Shown here: positions 46,133 to 55,403 of the stretch, piece by piece
How positions within the stretch are numbered: the first letter of the stretch is position 1
Layout: every line of letters starts with the position of its first letter
NCBI GenBank assembly: GCA_027450185.1
Contig: DAIDKF010000001.1
Coordinates: 62,001 to 126,000 of the forward strand
DNA length: 64,000 bases
Direction: 5' to 3'
Origin: Granulicella sp.
Lineage (GTDB): Bacteria; Acidobacteriota; Terriglobia; Terriglobales; Acidobacteriaceae
Program-made: the position numbers and the translations under genes
Notes under the pieces: model-generated
Database searches by the model: none
What the model saw: only the letters and a program-made list of their open reading frames with translations
Told to the model about the DNA's origin: nothing

Positions 46133-47527
46133 ATGAGTTCCTCCTTGAAAACCTTCATACTTCGCTCTTCACTCCTCCTCATGGTCATTGCGATCCTCTC
46201 CCCGTCCGGGTTTGCGCAGGGATTTCCACCCGCCAAAGACACCCGCTCAACGGCGAATATGCCGACAGCCGCGGAGATCAGTAACCCGCCCAAGTCCTGG
46301 ATCGACAAGGACACGGGCCACCGCATCGTCCGGCTCACCGACGAACCCAACTCCGCCAGCTTTTACTTCAACGTGAATGCCTACACGCCCGACGGAAGCG
46401 AGATGGTCTATACGACGCCCGCAGGCATCTCCGTCCTGAACCTCAAGACCCTCAAGACACGCTCCGTCGTCACAGGCCATGTGCATACCCTCGTCGTCGG
46501 TCATAAGACCCCCAGCATCTTCTACACCCGGCCCGTTGAAGGTGCTCCCGAGCCGACCACTCCAGCCGAGTTCCGCAACACGCCTATGGCGATCTACGCT
46601 ACCAACGTCGATACCGGCGTCACGAAGATGTTGGCCCGTGTGCCTCCCCGCGCCAATCTTGTGACAGTCAACGCCGACGAGACGCTCGCTGCCGGCACCT
46701 ATGACGAGCAGGACAGTCCCGCCGATCAGTACGGACACAACCCTGGCAAGCCCGTGCCTGCTGGAACATCGCAGACCAGCCCGCTTGACCAGCCCGCTAA
46801 CAAAGGTGAGATGATGGAGCGTCGTCTCGCCGCTCGTATCCCTCTTGTGCTCTTTACCATTGACCTTACAGGCAGCGGAAAAGTAACCCAACTCTTGCAT
46901 TCCACTGACTGGGTCAACCACCTCCTCTTCTCCCCCAGCGATCCGACCGTGCTGATGTACTGTCACGAAGGACCGTGGCAAAAGGTCGACCGCATCTGGA
47001 CGATACACACCGACGGCACCGGCAACCAACTCATGCACAAGCGCACGATGTTCATGGAGATCGCCGGCCATGAATTCTGGGGATGGGATGGAGATACCGT
47101 CTACTACGACCTCCAGACGCCCAAGGGAGAAGACTTCTGGCTTGCATCGATGAACCTCAAGACAGGAGAGCAGGTCTGGCGTCACATGGCCCGCAATGAA
47201 TGGTCGATCCACTTCAACGTCAGCCCGGACAAGACCATGTTCGCCGGTGATGGTGGCGATCCGGGCCAGGTGGCCCATGCGCCCGATGGCGAGTGGATCT
47301 ATCTGTTTCGTCCCGAGATGCCCAGACAGACCGATGGCATCAACCAAAAGGACTTTATCCAGCCGCGGGTGCTTCGAGCCGAGAAGCTGGTGAATATGTC
47401 CAAACACAACTACAGGCTTGAGCCGAACGTGAGCTTCACGCCCGATGAGAAGATGATTATCTTTCGCTCGAATATGTTCGGTCCTACCTATGTATTTGGA
47501 GTGGAGATCGCTCCGGCGGCTAAGTAG
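46133..47527 (+). CDS. Oligogalacturonate lyase (PL22) with signal peptide
   Basis: From the ATG at 46133 the protein has 464 residues and a signal peptide (LKTFILRSSLLLMVIAILSPSGFAQ). The beta-propeller body has the family's DKDTGHRIVRLTDEPNSASFYFNVNAYTPDG start, then WVNHLLFSPSDPTVLMYCHEGPW and AGHEFWGWDG, whose His residues bind Mn in PL22, and ends PEMIIFRSN-like near the C-terminus. It cleaves unsaturated or saturated digalacturonate by beta-elimination. Most characterised Ogl enzymes are cytoplasmic, so an export signal is notable. It starts 108 bp after the TonB receptor and may share its transcript. Confidence 0.87.
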   Translation: MSSSLKTFILRSSLLLMVIAILSPSGFAQGFPPAKDTRSTANMPTAAEISNPPKSWIDKDTGHRIVRLTDEPNSASFYFNVNAYTPDGSEMVYTTPAGISVLNLKTLKTRSVVTGHVHTLVVGHKTPSIFYTRPVEGAPEPTTPAEFRNTPMAIYATNVDTGVTKMLARVPPRANLVTVNADETLAAGTYDEQDSPADQYGHNPGKPVPAGTSQTSPLDQPANKGEMMERRLAARIPLVLFTIDLTGSGKVTQLLHSTDWVNHLLFSPSDPTVLMYCHEGPWQKVDRIWTIHTDGTGNQLMHKRTMFMEIAGHEFWGWDGDTVYYDLQTPKGEDFWLASMNLKTGEQVWRHMARNEWSIHFNVSPDKTMFAGDGGDPGQVAHAPDGEWIYLFRPEMPRQTDGINQKDFIQPRVLRAEKLVNMSKHNYRLEPNVSFTPDEKMIIFRSNMFGPTYVFGVEIAPAAK

Positions 47528-47565
47528 CAACATCGGCCTAGTCGCGCCCATGAATATTTCCAGAG

Positions 47566-47636
47566 CATAGCCCGACGCAGGATCGTCTCCTGGATACAGC
47601 CTGAGGGGCTATGTCCTTTGACCGGCCTGGGCTATG
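47566..47636. terminator. Hairpin region between convergent PL22 lyase and rhaT
   Basis: CATAGCCC at 47566-47573 can pair with GGGCTATG at either 47606-47613 or 47629-47636, giving two alternative stems. The region separates converging transcripts, the last repeat touching the rhaT stop, so it is a good bidirectional terminator candidate. No T-tract is present. Confidence 0.45.
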
Positions 47637-48813
47637 AGTGAGCCGTGACGGGCGCCGTTTCGCTAGCCTTGAGATAGTTGCCATAGCCCACAACGACTGT
47701 GGAACTCACCAGCAGGAAGAGGCCAGCAGCTACCAGCAGCTTGGTGCGGCGGCTGGTGCCTCGCCATTCCTTCAGTGCCAGCCCCCATAGTGTTGCGAAG
47801 ATGATGATGGAAGCCATGTGCAGCGTCCAGCTGGAGAAGTCATACTTTCCCATCTTCGTCTGTCCCATGGAATAAAAGAAAAATTGAAAGTACCAGATAA
47901 CTCCCGCCAGCATTGCGAATAAATAGTTTGATACGAGCGCGTTGGGGGTAAGTCGCAGATGCTGCATTGCATCGCGCGGATCAAAGTCCGCGATGGTTTC
48001 TCCAGACGGAGCTCCGGCCCGCATCGGATTGATTCCCGCCTCGCCTAGAAATTGCCCCTTGGACCCATTTTTGAGAATAAGAATGACCGACCATATAACG
48101 TTAGTGAAAAATCCTCCCCACAGTACAACGATCAGGATGGGAAGATTCTGCCATAGGTCAAGATCGTGATGTGCAAGCAGCGTGGACTTTGTAATCGCCC
48201 CAATCGGTGCCCCGGCTTTCAGTCCGAAGGCAAAAAATGAACTCATGATCCCGGCAAAGATCGCCACCGCAATGCCCTTACCGAACGAGAAGTCCAGCTC
48301 ACCCGTCTCAAGCTTCTCCTCCGGTGTGATCTCTCTTTCCTTGGATAGACCTGCCAATCCATTGACGGCAACCGCGATCAGGCAAAGAAAAACTCCAGCA
48401 AGGATAATCTGACCCGAGGTCTCATGCACGATAGTATGAATCGAGCCATCGTAGATCGGTGGAATCAGCGTCCCGAACGCCGTGCAGAGCCCGAGCGCGA
48501 TGGCATAGCCCAATGCAATTCCGAGGTAGCGGATGGCCAGCCCAAACGTAAGCCCTCCCACCCCCCATAGCGCTCCCCACAGGAGCGCGTAGTAGATGCT
48601 GGACCGAGGTGCGGAATACAGCACCATGGATAGATTTGGTACCAATAGCCCAGCGAGAACGGCCGGAGCCACAACCCAGGCGGCGAACCCCTGGACCAGC
48701 CAGTAGATCTCCCATGACCAGCGCTTGATTCCTCGAAAAGGAATGAAGTTTGTGGCGGAGGCGAATCCGCCGATCCAGTGATAGATCACACCGATAAATG
48801 GATTCGGTCCCAC
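47632..48813 (-). CDS. rhaT: L-rhamnose/proton symporter RhaT
   Basis: A 393-residue inner-membrane protein with about ten hydrophobic helices. The opening (GVIYHWIGGFASATNFIPFRGIKRWSWEIYWLVQG) and ALLWGALWGVGGLTFGLAIRYLGIALGYAIALGLCTAFGTLIPP match RhaT of the drug/metabolite transporter superfamily. It brings L-rhamnose into the cytoplasm with protons. The start is a GTG at 48813 with GAGGG three bases upstream; this aligns with the family's N-terminus. It is divergent from the isomerase gene across 281 bp, a likely control region for both. Confidence 0.93.
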   Translation of the reverse strand: MGPNPFIGVIYHWIGGFASATNFIPFRGIKRWSWEIYWLVQGFAAWVVAPAVLAGLLVPNLSMVLYSAPRSSIYYALLWGALWGVGGLTFGLAIRYLGIALGYAIALGLCTAFGTLIPPIYDGSIHTIVHETSGQIILAGVFLCLIAVAVNGLAGLSKEREITPEEKLETGELDFSFGKGIAVAIFAGIMSSFFAFGLKAGAPIGAITKSTLLAHHDLDLWQNLPILIVVLWGGFFTNVIWSVILILKNGSKGQFLGEAGINPMRAGAPSGETIADFDPRDAMQHLRLTPNALVSNYLFAMLAGVIWYFQFFFYSMGQTKMGKYDFSSWTLHMASIIIFATLWGLALKEWRGTSRRTKLLVAAGLFLLVSSTVVVGYGNYLKASETAPVTAHS

Positions 48814-49094
48814 ATGCCCTCATTGAGTTCAAAGTGATACAGCTCTTCCCAGACCGGTACCATCCTATCTGACAACCCACACGAGTGGAAACATACTCCC
48901 TATTGAATTATTTTCTAATACGCCACTGCACGGCATCTCCCGGCATCGGACAGCCCCTCTCTATGTGGCTTCCGCCCTTCGAGCCCTGTCCCCATGACCT
49001 CTGCTAACGTCTGTCCGAATCGTATATTTCCATAAGTTTCAATACGGAGTATATTTCTAAAATGTGAGATATCCGCCCTGGAGAATGAGCCAAT

Positions 49095-50288
49095 ATGCTA
49101 AACAACGTTGAACGTGCATCAGAAAGGGTCTGGACGGCCCTGGATGAATTTAAGATCGAACTTCCGTCCTGGGGCTTCTCCAATACTGGCACGCGATTTG
49201 GAAAGTTTGTGCAGGCCGCAGCGGCCACCACCGTGGAAGAAAAGTTCAGTGATGCGGCGCAGGTACACGCTCTCACCGGCGCCAGCCCGACCGTTGCTCT
49301 TCATGTCCTCTGGGACCTTCCCTGTGGCGCGTCTGACGTGCCCACCATCCAGGCTCTCGAAAAGAGATACAGCGTCAAAGCGGGTTCCATCAACCCCAAC
49401 TTGTTCCAGGATCAGCAGTATAAGTACGGCTCCGTTGCGAACCCAAGTGCAGAGATTCGTCAGCGCGCGTTGGCTCACCTGCTCGACTCCGTTGCCATCG
49501 GGCAAGCGCTGGGTTCGCGCGATCTTTCACTGTGGATAGCCGACGGTTCAAACTATCCCGGAACTCAGAGCATCCGCAACCGTATTGGCTGGATGGAGGA
49601 GGTGTTGGGCAAGACACATGCTGCGCTCTGCGACGGCCAACGCATGCTCATCGAATACAAGCCATTCGAGCCCTGCTTCTACCACACCGATATTGCTGAT
49701 TGGGGCATGGCGCTTGAGTTTGCACGGCGAGCGGGCCCCAAGGCGAAAGTGCTCGTCGATACCGGCCATCATTATCAGGGAACCAACATCGAGCAGATCG
49801 TCGCATGGCTCCTGCACCTCGGAGCGCTCGGTGGATTCCACTTCAATGACCGCAAATATGCGGACGACGACCTGACCCTCGGCTCCATCGATCCCTACCA
49901 GGTCTTCCGCATCTTTCACGAGATACTCAACGCAAGCCCCGAGGAGCGCACCAACATAGCCTTCATGATCGACCAGAGCCATAACCTCAAGGGCAAGGTC
50001 GAGGCGATGATTCAGACCGTCGTTACCGCGCAGGAGCTCTACGCAAAGGCGGCGCTGGTTGATCGCGAACGGCTCGCACTGTTGCAGCAGGGCTGTATGC
50101 TGGTCGAGGCCGAGGAGTGCTTGCGTTCCGCATTCTGGCAGGATGTGCGGCCCATCGTGCACAACTGGCGGCAAGCCCGCGGACTGCCCGTCGATCCCCT
50201 TAAGGCGCTGGCGGAGAGTGGCTACGTGGAGAAAATCACCAAGGAACGCTCAGGCCGCAACTCTGCTGCGGCGAGCAGTTACGCATGA
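49095..50288 (+). CDS. rhaI: L-rhamnose isomerase (RhaI type)
   Basis: A 397-residue TIM-barrel enzyme. The start (ELPSWGFSNTGTRFGKF) and the metal-site segments IEYKPFEP, VDTGHHYQGTN and GFHFNDRKYADDDLT match the L-rhamnose isomerases of the Pseudomonas/rhizobial RhaI family rather than enteric RhaA. The reaction converts L-rhamnose to L-rhamnulose in the cytoplasm. GGAGA lies about 11 bases before the ATG. The neighbours, rhaT on one side and regulator, aldolase and kinase on the other, confirm the pathway. Confidence 0.92.
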   Translation: MLNNVERASERVWTALDEFKIELPSWGFSNTGTRFGKFVQAAAATTVEEKFSDAAQVHALTGASPTVALHVLWDLPCGASDVPTIQALEKRYSVKAGSINPNLFQDQQYKYGSVANPSAEIRQRALAHLLDSVAIGQALGSRDLSLWIADGSNYPGTQSIRNRIGWMEEVLGKTHAALCDGQRMLIEYKPFEPCFYHTDIADWGMALEFARRAGPKAKVLVDTGHHYQGTNIEQIVAWLLHLGALGGFHFNDRKYADDDLTLGSIDPYQVFRIFHEILNASPEERTNIAFMIDQSHNLKGKVEAMIQTVVTAQELYAKAALVDRERLALLQQGCMLVEAEECLRSAFWQDVRPIVHNWRQARGLPVDPLKALAESGYVEKITKERSGRNSAAASSYA

Positions 50289-50367
50289 GAACCCGGTTGC
50301 GGGCGCACTCCCGGGTGAAGCTCATTCTGTAGGCATAAGCGTATCCCTCCTGTAGCCTCGTAGTTCA

Positions 50368-50382
50368 TTAGGGAAATCCTAA
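50368..50382. promoter_or_regulatory. Candidate operator dyad upstream of the regulator gene
   Basis: TTAGG-N5-CCTAA forms a 15-bp symmetric site 49 bp before the regulator's ATG, where autoregulation would act. I found no second copy before rhaT/rhaI or the aldolase gene, so the assignment is tentative. Confidence 0.3.
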
Positions 50383-50431
50383 GAGGGTATTGGATAATGG
50401 TGCAGCTTCTATCCGATCCAGGCAGGTGAAC

Positions 50432-51526
50432 ATGGCAGCGCGCAAGACGACGAAACGCCTCTATCTTATCCCGGTGCTCTCCAAAGCACTCGATATCCTT
50501 GAACTTCTCCAGGCAGAGCACGAGCCGATGACGCTCGAGGCGATCCATCAGAGGACGCGTATCTCTAAGACGACGGTATACCGCGTCCTGAAGACGTTCG
50601 TGCATCGCGGATATCTATCTCAGGCCTCCGACGGAATGTATCGGCACGTGACGGGGCCCAAGAAGCTGCGCTTTGGTTTTGGTGGCCAGAGCGCCGATAT
50701 GCCATTCTCCGTAGAGGTTACCGAGAGCCTCAAAGCAGCGGCCACGGCCGTCGGTGTTGACCTGTTCATTCTCGACAATTGTTACGACGCCGCCACCGCC
50801 GTGCGCAACGCAGAGGAGTTCATCAAGAACAAGGTGGATCTCGTCATCGAATTTCAGATTGAGCAGGACGTCGCTCCCGTCATCGGCGACAAAATTGCCG
50901 CAGCCAACATTCCGCTCATCGCTATCGACATTCCGCATCCGAATGCGACCTACTTCGGTGTAGATAACTACCGGCTCGGCCTGGAAGCTGGCGAAGAGTT
51001 GGTTACACATGCCATCAATCAATGGGGCGGCAAGATAGATTGGGTCATTGGCCTTGATCTGCAGGAGGCCGGTCAACTTGTTCAGAGCCGCATTACGGGT
51101 GCGTTTGAAGGCGTGCGGAAGGGCAGGCCCGATCTTCCCGTTGAACTCTTCGTGCGCATCGACGGACGGGGTCTGCGCGAGAAGAGCCGTAAGCTCATCT
51201 CAGATTTTCTCGATCGCCATCCCAGGGACAAACACATTTTGATCGCAGCCGCGACCGATTCAAGTGCTCTCGGCGCAGTGGACGCAGCCCGCGAGCACAA
51301 ACGTGAAAAGCATATTGCTATCGTGGGGCAGGATTGCATCGCCGAAGCCATCGCCGAGATGCAGAAGGATAAGTCTCCGCTCATCGGCTCGGTTTCTCAT
51401 GAGACAAGTTCTTACGGCCCGAGCTTGATGAGCCTTGGATTGTCCTTGTTGCGCGGTCAGACCGTTGCGCCGTACAACTACGTCACCCATAAAATGGTGA
51501 CGCGAACTTCGCTGCTTTCAAGCTAG
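50432..51526 (+). CDS. Hybrid regulator: IclR-type winged helix + periplasmic-binding-protein sugar domain
   Basis: A 364-residue cytoplasmic protein. Residues ~12-65 are an IclR-type winged helix (VLSKALDILELLQAEHEPMTL, RTRISKTTVYRVLKTFVHRGYLS). Residues ~90-360 are a type I periplasmic-binding fold (VTESLKAAATAVGVDLFILDNCYDAATAVRNAEEFI, IPLIAIDIPHPNATYFGVDNYRLG, HIAIVGQDCIAEA), close to sugar-binding proteins of ABC systems. LacI regulators join this effector fold to a different HTH, and IclR regulators use a GAF-like effector domain. The mix is unusual. Location makes it the likely L-rhamnose sensor. AGGTGA precedes the ATG at 50432; a TTG at 50390 is a weaker start. Confidence 0.85.
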   Translation: MAARKTTKRLYLIPVLSKALDILELLQAEHEPMTLEAIHQRTRISKTTVYRVLKTFVHRGYLSQASDGMYRHVTGPKKLRFGFGGQSADMPFSVEVTESLKAAATAVGVDLFILDNCYDAATAVRNAEEFIKNKVDLVIEFQIEQDVAPVIGDKIAAANIPLIAIDIPHPNATYFGVDNYRLGLEAGEELVTHAINQWGGKIDWVIGLDLQEAGQLVQSRITGAFEGVRKGRPDLPVELFVRIDGRGLREKSRKLISDFLDRHPRDKHILIAAATDSSALGAVDAAREHKREKHIAIVGQDCIAEAIAEMQKDKSPLIGSVSHETSSYGPSLMSLGLSLLRGQTVAPYNYVTHKMVTRTSLLSS

Positions 51527-51708
51527 GAACAGGCGAGTCATTCCCGGGTTAGAGCTCTGCTCCGGCAGTGGATTGAGTCGCTCGACATCCTCCGTGAGTT
51601 GGCCGGAGGGTTGATTCTTAAATTCATACTGGAAATAGTTGCTGTATTGGTTGAACCTGTGGAATGATAGGTAAAGACTCGCTTGATGGAAAGGAATAGG
51701 AATTCAAC

Positions 51709-53916
51709 ATGACAGTGCATGGTGGCCTTCGGTTTCTGGCGGATCGCTGGGATGAATCCGTCGCGGCAACGCTCGATGCTCCCGAGTTGCTCCGATATCG
51801 CTCGAACCTGCTTGGCTCCGATCTTCGCATTACGAACTTCGGCGGCGGCAACACCAGTTCGAAGCTGGGGCAGGTTGATCCGCTGGACGGCAAGGTCAAA
51901 GAGATCCTATGGGTGAAGGGAAGTGGTGGCGACCTCGGAAGCATCAAGCGCACCGGCTTTGCCACGCTCTACCTGGACAAGCTTCTTGCTCTCGAATCCA
52001 TCTACCGTGGTGTCGACTTCGAAGACGAGATGGTGGACATGTATCCCCTGTGCACCTTCGGCAACAACCCCGTCGCCGCGTCCATCGACACGCCCCTGCA
52101 CGGATTTCTACCCTTTCCGCACGTAGATCACCTCCATCCCGATTGGGGGATCGCTCTCGCTGCCTCCGCCAACGGGAAGATCAAGATGGAGGAGTTCAAC
52201 CAGGAGTTTGGTCATAAGTTAGTGTGGCTGCCATGGCAGCGTCCCGGCTTCGAACTTGGCATGATGCTCAAGAGGATCGTTGCAGGCACGCCGGGGTGCG
52301 ATGGCGTGGTGCTCGGCGGCCATGGCCTGTTCACATGGGGAAACACGCAGCGGGAAAGCTACCTGAACACCATCACGATCATCGATCAGCTCGGTCAATT
52401 CATTGAGCGCCACGCGTCCACTGCGGGTCACAAGCACTTCGGCGGAGCCCAAGTCCAGACGCGTGAGGACCGCGTAGGGATTGCGACAGCCATCATGCCC
52501 GTGTTGCGCGGAGCATTGTCGCGCAAGCAGCGTTGGATCGGCAGCTACACGGGATCGCAGCAAGTGCTGGACTTCGTAAACTCTGCGAACGCGCAGAAAC
52601 TCGCACATCTTGGAACGAGCTGTCCGGACCACTTTATCCGTACTAAGATTCGTCCCCTGTTCATCCAGTGGAACCCGGCTGGCGACCCCGCGGAACTCAA
52701 TAAATTAATCGTGGCCGCGCTCGAAACCTATCGCGCGGAGTATGCGGAGTATTACCACCTGCATGCCACCTCTGATTCCCCAGCCCTGCGCGATGCAAGT
52801 CCAACCATCGTTCTGATCTCAGGCGTAGGCATGTTCAGCTTTGGCAAGAACAAGGCAGAGTCGCGCATCACAGGAGAGTTCTACGTCAACGCCATCGGAG
52901 TGATGCGGGGCGCAGGCTCGCTCGGCGCTGGCACAATCTGCGCGGACATCCCGCAGGCCGGTCCAGCAGCGTCGGCAGACCAGTTCACGATGTTTCAGAA
53001 CTACGTGGCGCTACCTCCCAGCGAGGCCTTCCGCATCGAGTATTGGAAGCTCGAAGAGGCCAAGATTCGCCGTCAGCCGCCCGAGAAGGAACTAAGTCGA
53101 AGGATCGCTCTGATTGTTGGAGGTGGCAGTGGCATCGGCCGTGAGACGGTGCTTCTCGCAGCCGAGCGCGGAGCCCACATCGTTGTCGCGGATCTCTCGC
53201 TCGAAGCCGCGCAGGCGGCGGCAGAAGAAGCCAAAGCCATCGGCGGCAAGGAGTGCGCCGTCGCCGTTGCCATCGACATCCGCCAGCGCGACGCCATCAA
53301 GGCCGCCCTCAAGGCAACTGTCACAGCGTTCGGCGGTATCGACCTTCTCATCAACACGGCTGCCCTCTTCCCGTCCTCCCCCGACGGCACCATCTCGGAC
53401 GCGCAGTGGGCGCTCACCCTTGAGGTCAACGTCACGGCAAACTATCTGCTCACCGACGAAACCTCGCACATCTTCAAGGCCCAGGGACTGTCCGCAAGCG
53501 TCGTCCTCACCAGCTCAGCGAACGCTGTCGTTCCCAAGCGCGGGAGTGAAGCTTACGACGTTTCAAAGGCCGCGCTTAGCCATCTTGTGCGCGAGCTCGC
53601 TGTTGCATACTCACCCCTGCTGCGCGTCAACGGCATCAGCCCCGCGACCGTAGTGAAGGGTTCGACGATGTTCCCGCGCGACCGCGTCAAGGCATCGCTC
53701 ACCAAGTACGCCATCGCTTTTGATGAGAGTGCCAGTGACGACGTACTACGCAATTTACTTGCCGCGTTCTATGCCAAGCGCACGCTGACGCACGTCCCCA
53801 TTGATCCAAAGGACTGCGCCGAAGCTATTCTCTTCATCGGTGGCCCGCGAGCACCCGTTACCACGGGCCACCTTTTCCCTGTTGACGGCGGCCTCACCGA
53901 GGCCTATTTGCGATGA
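51709..53916 (+). CDS. Bifunctional rhamnulose-1-phosphate aldolase / short-chain dehydrogenase
   Basis: A 735-residue fusion. Residues ~10-430 form a class II (zinc) aldolase: ITNFGGGNTSSK, FPHVDHLHPDW, LGGHGLFTWGN with metal-binding His. Residues ~460-735 form an SDR: ALIVGGGSGIGRETV (cofactor loop), LINTAALFP, catalytic Ser in VLTSSAN and YDVSK. The aldolase splits L-rhamnulose-1-phosphate to dihydroxyacetone phosphate and L-lactaldehyde; the SDR presumably oxidises or reduces the lactaldehyde. Its stop overlaps the kinase start by four bases. The frame is clean and of normal length for this fusion family. Confidence 0.92.
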   Translation: MTVHGGLRFLADRWDESVAATLDAPELLRYRSNLLGSDLRITNFGGGNTSSKLGQVDPLDGKVKEILWVKGSGGDLGSIKRTGFATLYLDKLLALESIYRGVDFEDEMVDMYPLCTFGNNPVAASIDTPLHGFLPFPHVDHLHPDWGIALAASANGKIKMEEFNQEFGHKLVWLPWQRPGFELGMMLKRIVAGTPGCDGVVLGGHGLFTWGNTQRESYLNTITIIDQLGQFIERHASTAGHKHFGGAQVQTREDRVGIATAIMPVLRGALSRKQRWIGSYTGSQQVLDFVNSANAQKLAHLGTSCPDHFIRTKIRPLFIQWNPAGDPAELNKLIVAALETYRAEYAEYYHLHATSDSPALRDASPTIVLISGVGMFSFGKNKAESRITGEFYVNAIGVMRGAGSLGAGTICADIPQAGPAASADQFTMFQNYVALPPSEAFRIEYWKLEEAKIRRQPPEKELSRRIALIVGGGSGIGRETVLLAAERGAHIVVADLSLEAAQAAAEEAKAIGGKECAVAVAIDIRQRDAIKAALKATVTAFGGIDLLINTAALFPSSPDGTISDAQWALTLEVNVTANYLLTDETSHIFKAQGLSASVVLTSSANAVVPKRGSEAYDVSKAALSHLVRELAVAYSPLLRVNGISPATVVKGSTMFPRDRVKASLTKYAIAFDESASDDVLRNLLAAFYAKRTLTHVPIDPKDCAEAILFIGGPRAPVTTGHLFPVDGGLTEAYLR

Positions 53917-55403
53917 TGCCTGAAACTCTCGCTGACGATCCTCGAAAGGCCTCGACGTCGCCAGCGAGTCCAACAGATCGGCGTGCTCTCGTCGCCATCG
54001 ATCTCGGTGCGGAGAGTTGCCGTGTCTCCCTGCTGCGTTGGAACAAAGCCGCATTCAGCATCCAACTGGTATACCGATTTCCAAATCATGCCATCGACAG
54101 CGCGGACGGCCTGCACTGGAACATGACTTTGATCTTCGACGAGTTGCAGCGCGGTCTCACCGCCTGTGCTGCCATTGCAACTGAAGGCATTCGCTCCATC
54201 GCCGTCGACGGCTGGGCCGTAGACTACGTCCGCCTCGATACCCAGGGCGCAGCCATCGCCGACCCCTTCTGCTACCGCGACCAGCGCACCCTGTCCAGTG
54301 AGCCCTCGCTGCATGAACGTTTGACTCCGGAGCGTATGCGCGACATCACCGGCATTCAAATTCTCCGCATCAATACGGTGTATCAGATGTTCGCAGAGAG
54401 TGCCGATCTGCGTCGCCAGCGTTGGCTCAATCTGCCCGAGTATGTGCTCTATCGCCTCGGAAGTCGTCCCGTCGCAGAGCGGACGAACGCTAGCCACACA
54501 CAACTTCTCGACCTCGATGGACGTTGGTCTCCGCAGATCTTCACGGCCATCGCTGCGCCGATCGAATGCGCTCCCGAACTGGTGCAACCCGGAACCGATA
54601 TTGGGCGACTGAGTGGCACACTGACCACGCTTGCTGCTTTCTCTGACACACGTCTCATCGCTCCAGCCTGTCACGATACGGCGTCGGCCATCGCGTCCAT
54701 TCCCGATACCGCAGACGACTGGGCCTACATCAGTTCGGGCACCTGGTCCCTCGTCGGAACCCTGCTCAACGCGCCCGTCAATACCCCGCAGGCACGCGCG
54801 GAAAACTTCACCAATCTGCGTGGCGTCGATGGAACCTTCTGCTTTCACAGGAACGTCAACGGTATGTGGTTGCTGCGTCAATGCATCGAAGCCTGGAATG
54901 AGCAGATTGCCCTCACGGATGGCGAAGACGGCAAGCCTCTCACGATAGCCGATCTCGTCCATGCCGCTGAAGCATTTGCTCCGCGCGGCTACACGCTAGA
55001 CGTGGATGACGCTGACTTGCTGCTTCAGGGCCACATGGTGCAGCGCATCAACGCCCAGCTTCGTCGCCGCAGCTTGCCTGAGTTCGATCCAACACCCGCC
55101 AACGCAGCAGAGCTTGCGTCATTTCTCTTCCACAGTCTCGCTGTCCGCTATGCCGAAGTACTCAGCAGCGTCGCTACGCTCACCGGGAAAAATCTCCAGC
55201 GCCTATATGTAATGGGAGGTGGCAGCCAGAATGAATTACTCAATCGCCTCACCGCCGAAGCAACCGGTCTACAGGTAATCCGCGCGGGTGCGGAGTGCTC
55301 TACAATCGGCAACTTCGCAGTTCAATTGGCAACACTCGAGGGCCACACCGATGCAATCATCCGGTCAACATCCGCCTGGGCGGCCCACCTCAATCCCCTA
55401 TAG
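53913..55403 (+). CDS. rhaB: Rhamnulokinase (FGGY family)
   Basis: A 496-residue kinase. The N-terminal ATPase fold starts ALVAIDLGAESCRVSLLRW. SVDGWAVDYVRLD-like and CYRDQRT segments form the sugar site, and YVMGGGSQNELLNRLTAEATG is the C-terminal FGGY nucleotide motif. It phosphorylates L-rhamnulose to L-rhamnulose-1-phosphate, which the upstream-encoded aldolase then cleaves. It begins within the aldolase stop (ATGA), so the two are translationally coupled. The operon seems to end here, since the next gene runs in the other direction after 131 bp without a recognised feature. Confidence 0.93.
   Translation: MMPETLADDPRKASTSPASPTDRRALVAIDLGAESCRVSLLRWNKAAFSIQLVYRFPNHAIDSADGLHWNMTLIFDELQRGLTACAAIATEGIRSIAVDGWAVDYVRLDTQGAAIADPFCYRDQRTLSSEPSLHERLTPERMRDITGIQILRINTVYQMFAESADLRRQRWLNLPEYVLYRLGSRPVAERTNASHTQLLDLDGRWSPQIFTAIAAPIECAPELVQPGTDIGRLSGTLTTLAAFSDTRLIAPACHDTASAIASIPDTADDWAYISSGTWSLVGTLLNAPVNTPQARAENFTNLRGVDGTFCFHRNVNGMWLLRQCIEAWNEQIALTDGEDGKPLTIADLVHAAEAFAPRGYTLDVDDADLLLQGHMVQRINAQLRRRSLPEFDPTPANAAELASFLFHSLAVRYAEVLSSVATLTGKNLQRLYVMGGGSQNELLNRLTAEATGLQVIRAGAECSTIGNFAVQLATLEGHTDAIIRSTSAWAAHLNPL

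Noticed and set aside
46247-47551. 434-residue minus-strand frame antisense to oligogalacturonate lyase
   Set aside because: The plus-strand frame has PL22 motifs and a signal peptide; this one is its mirror, rich in Val, Gly, His and Arg.
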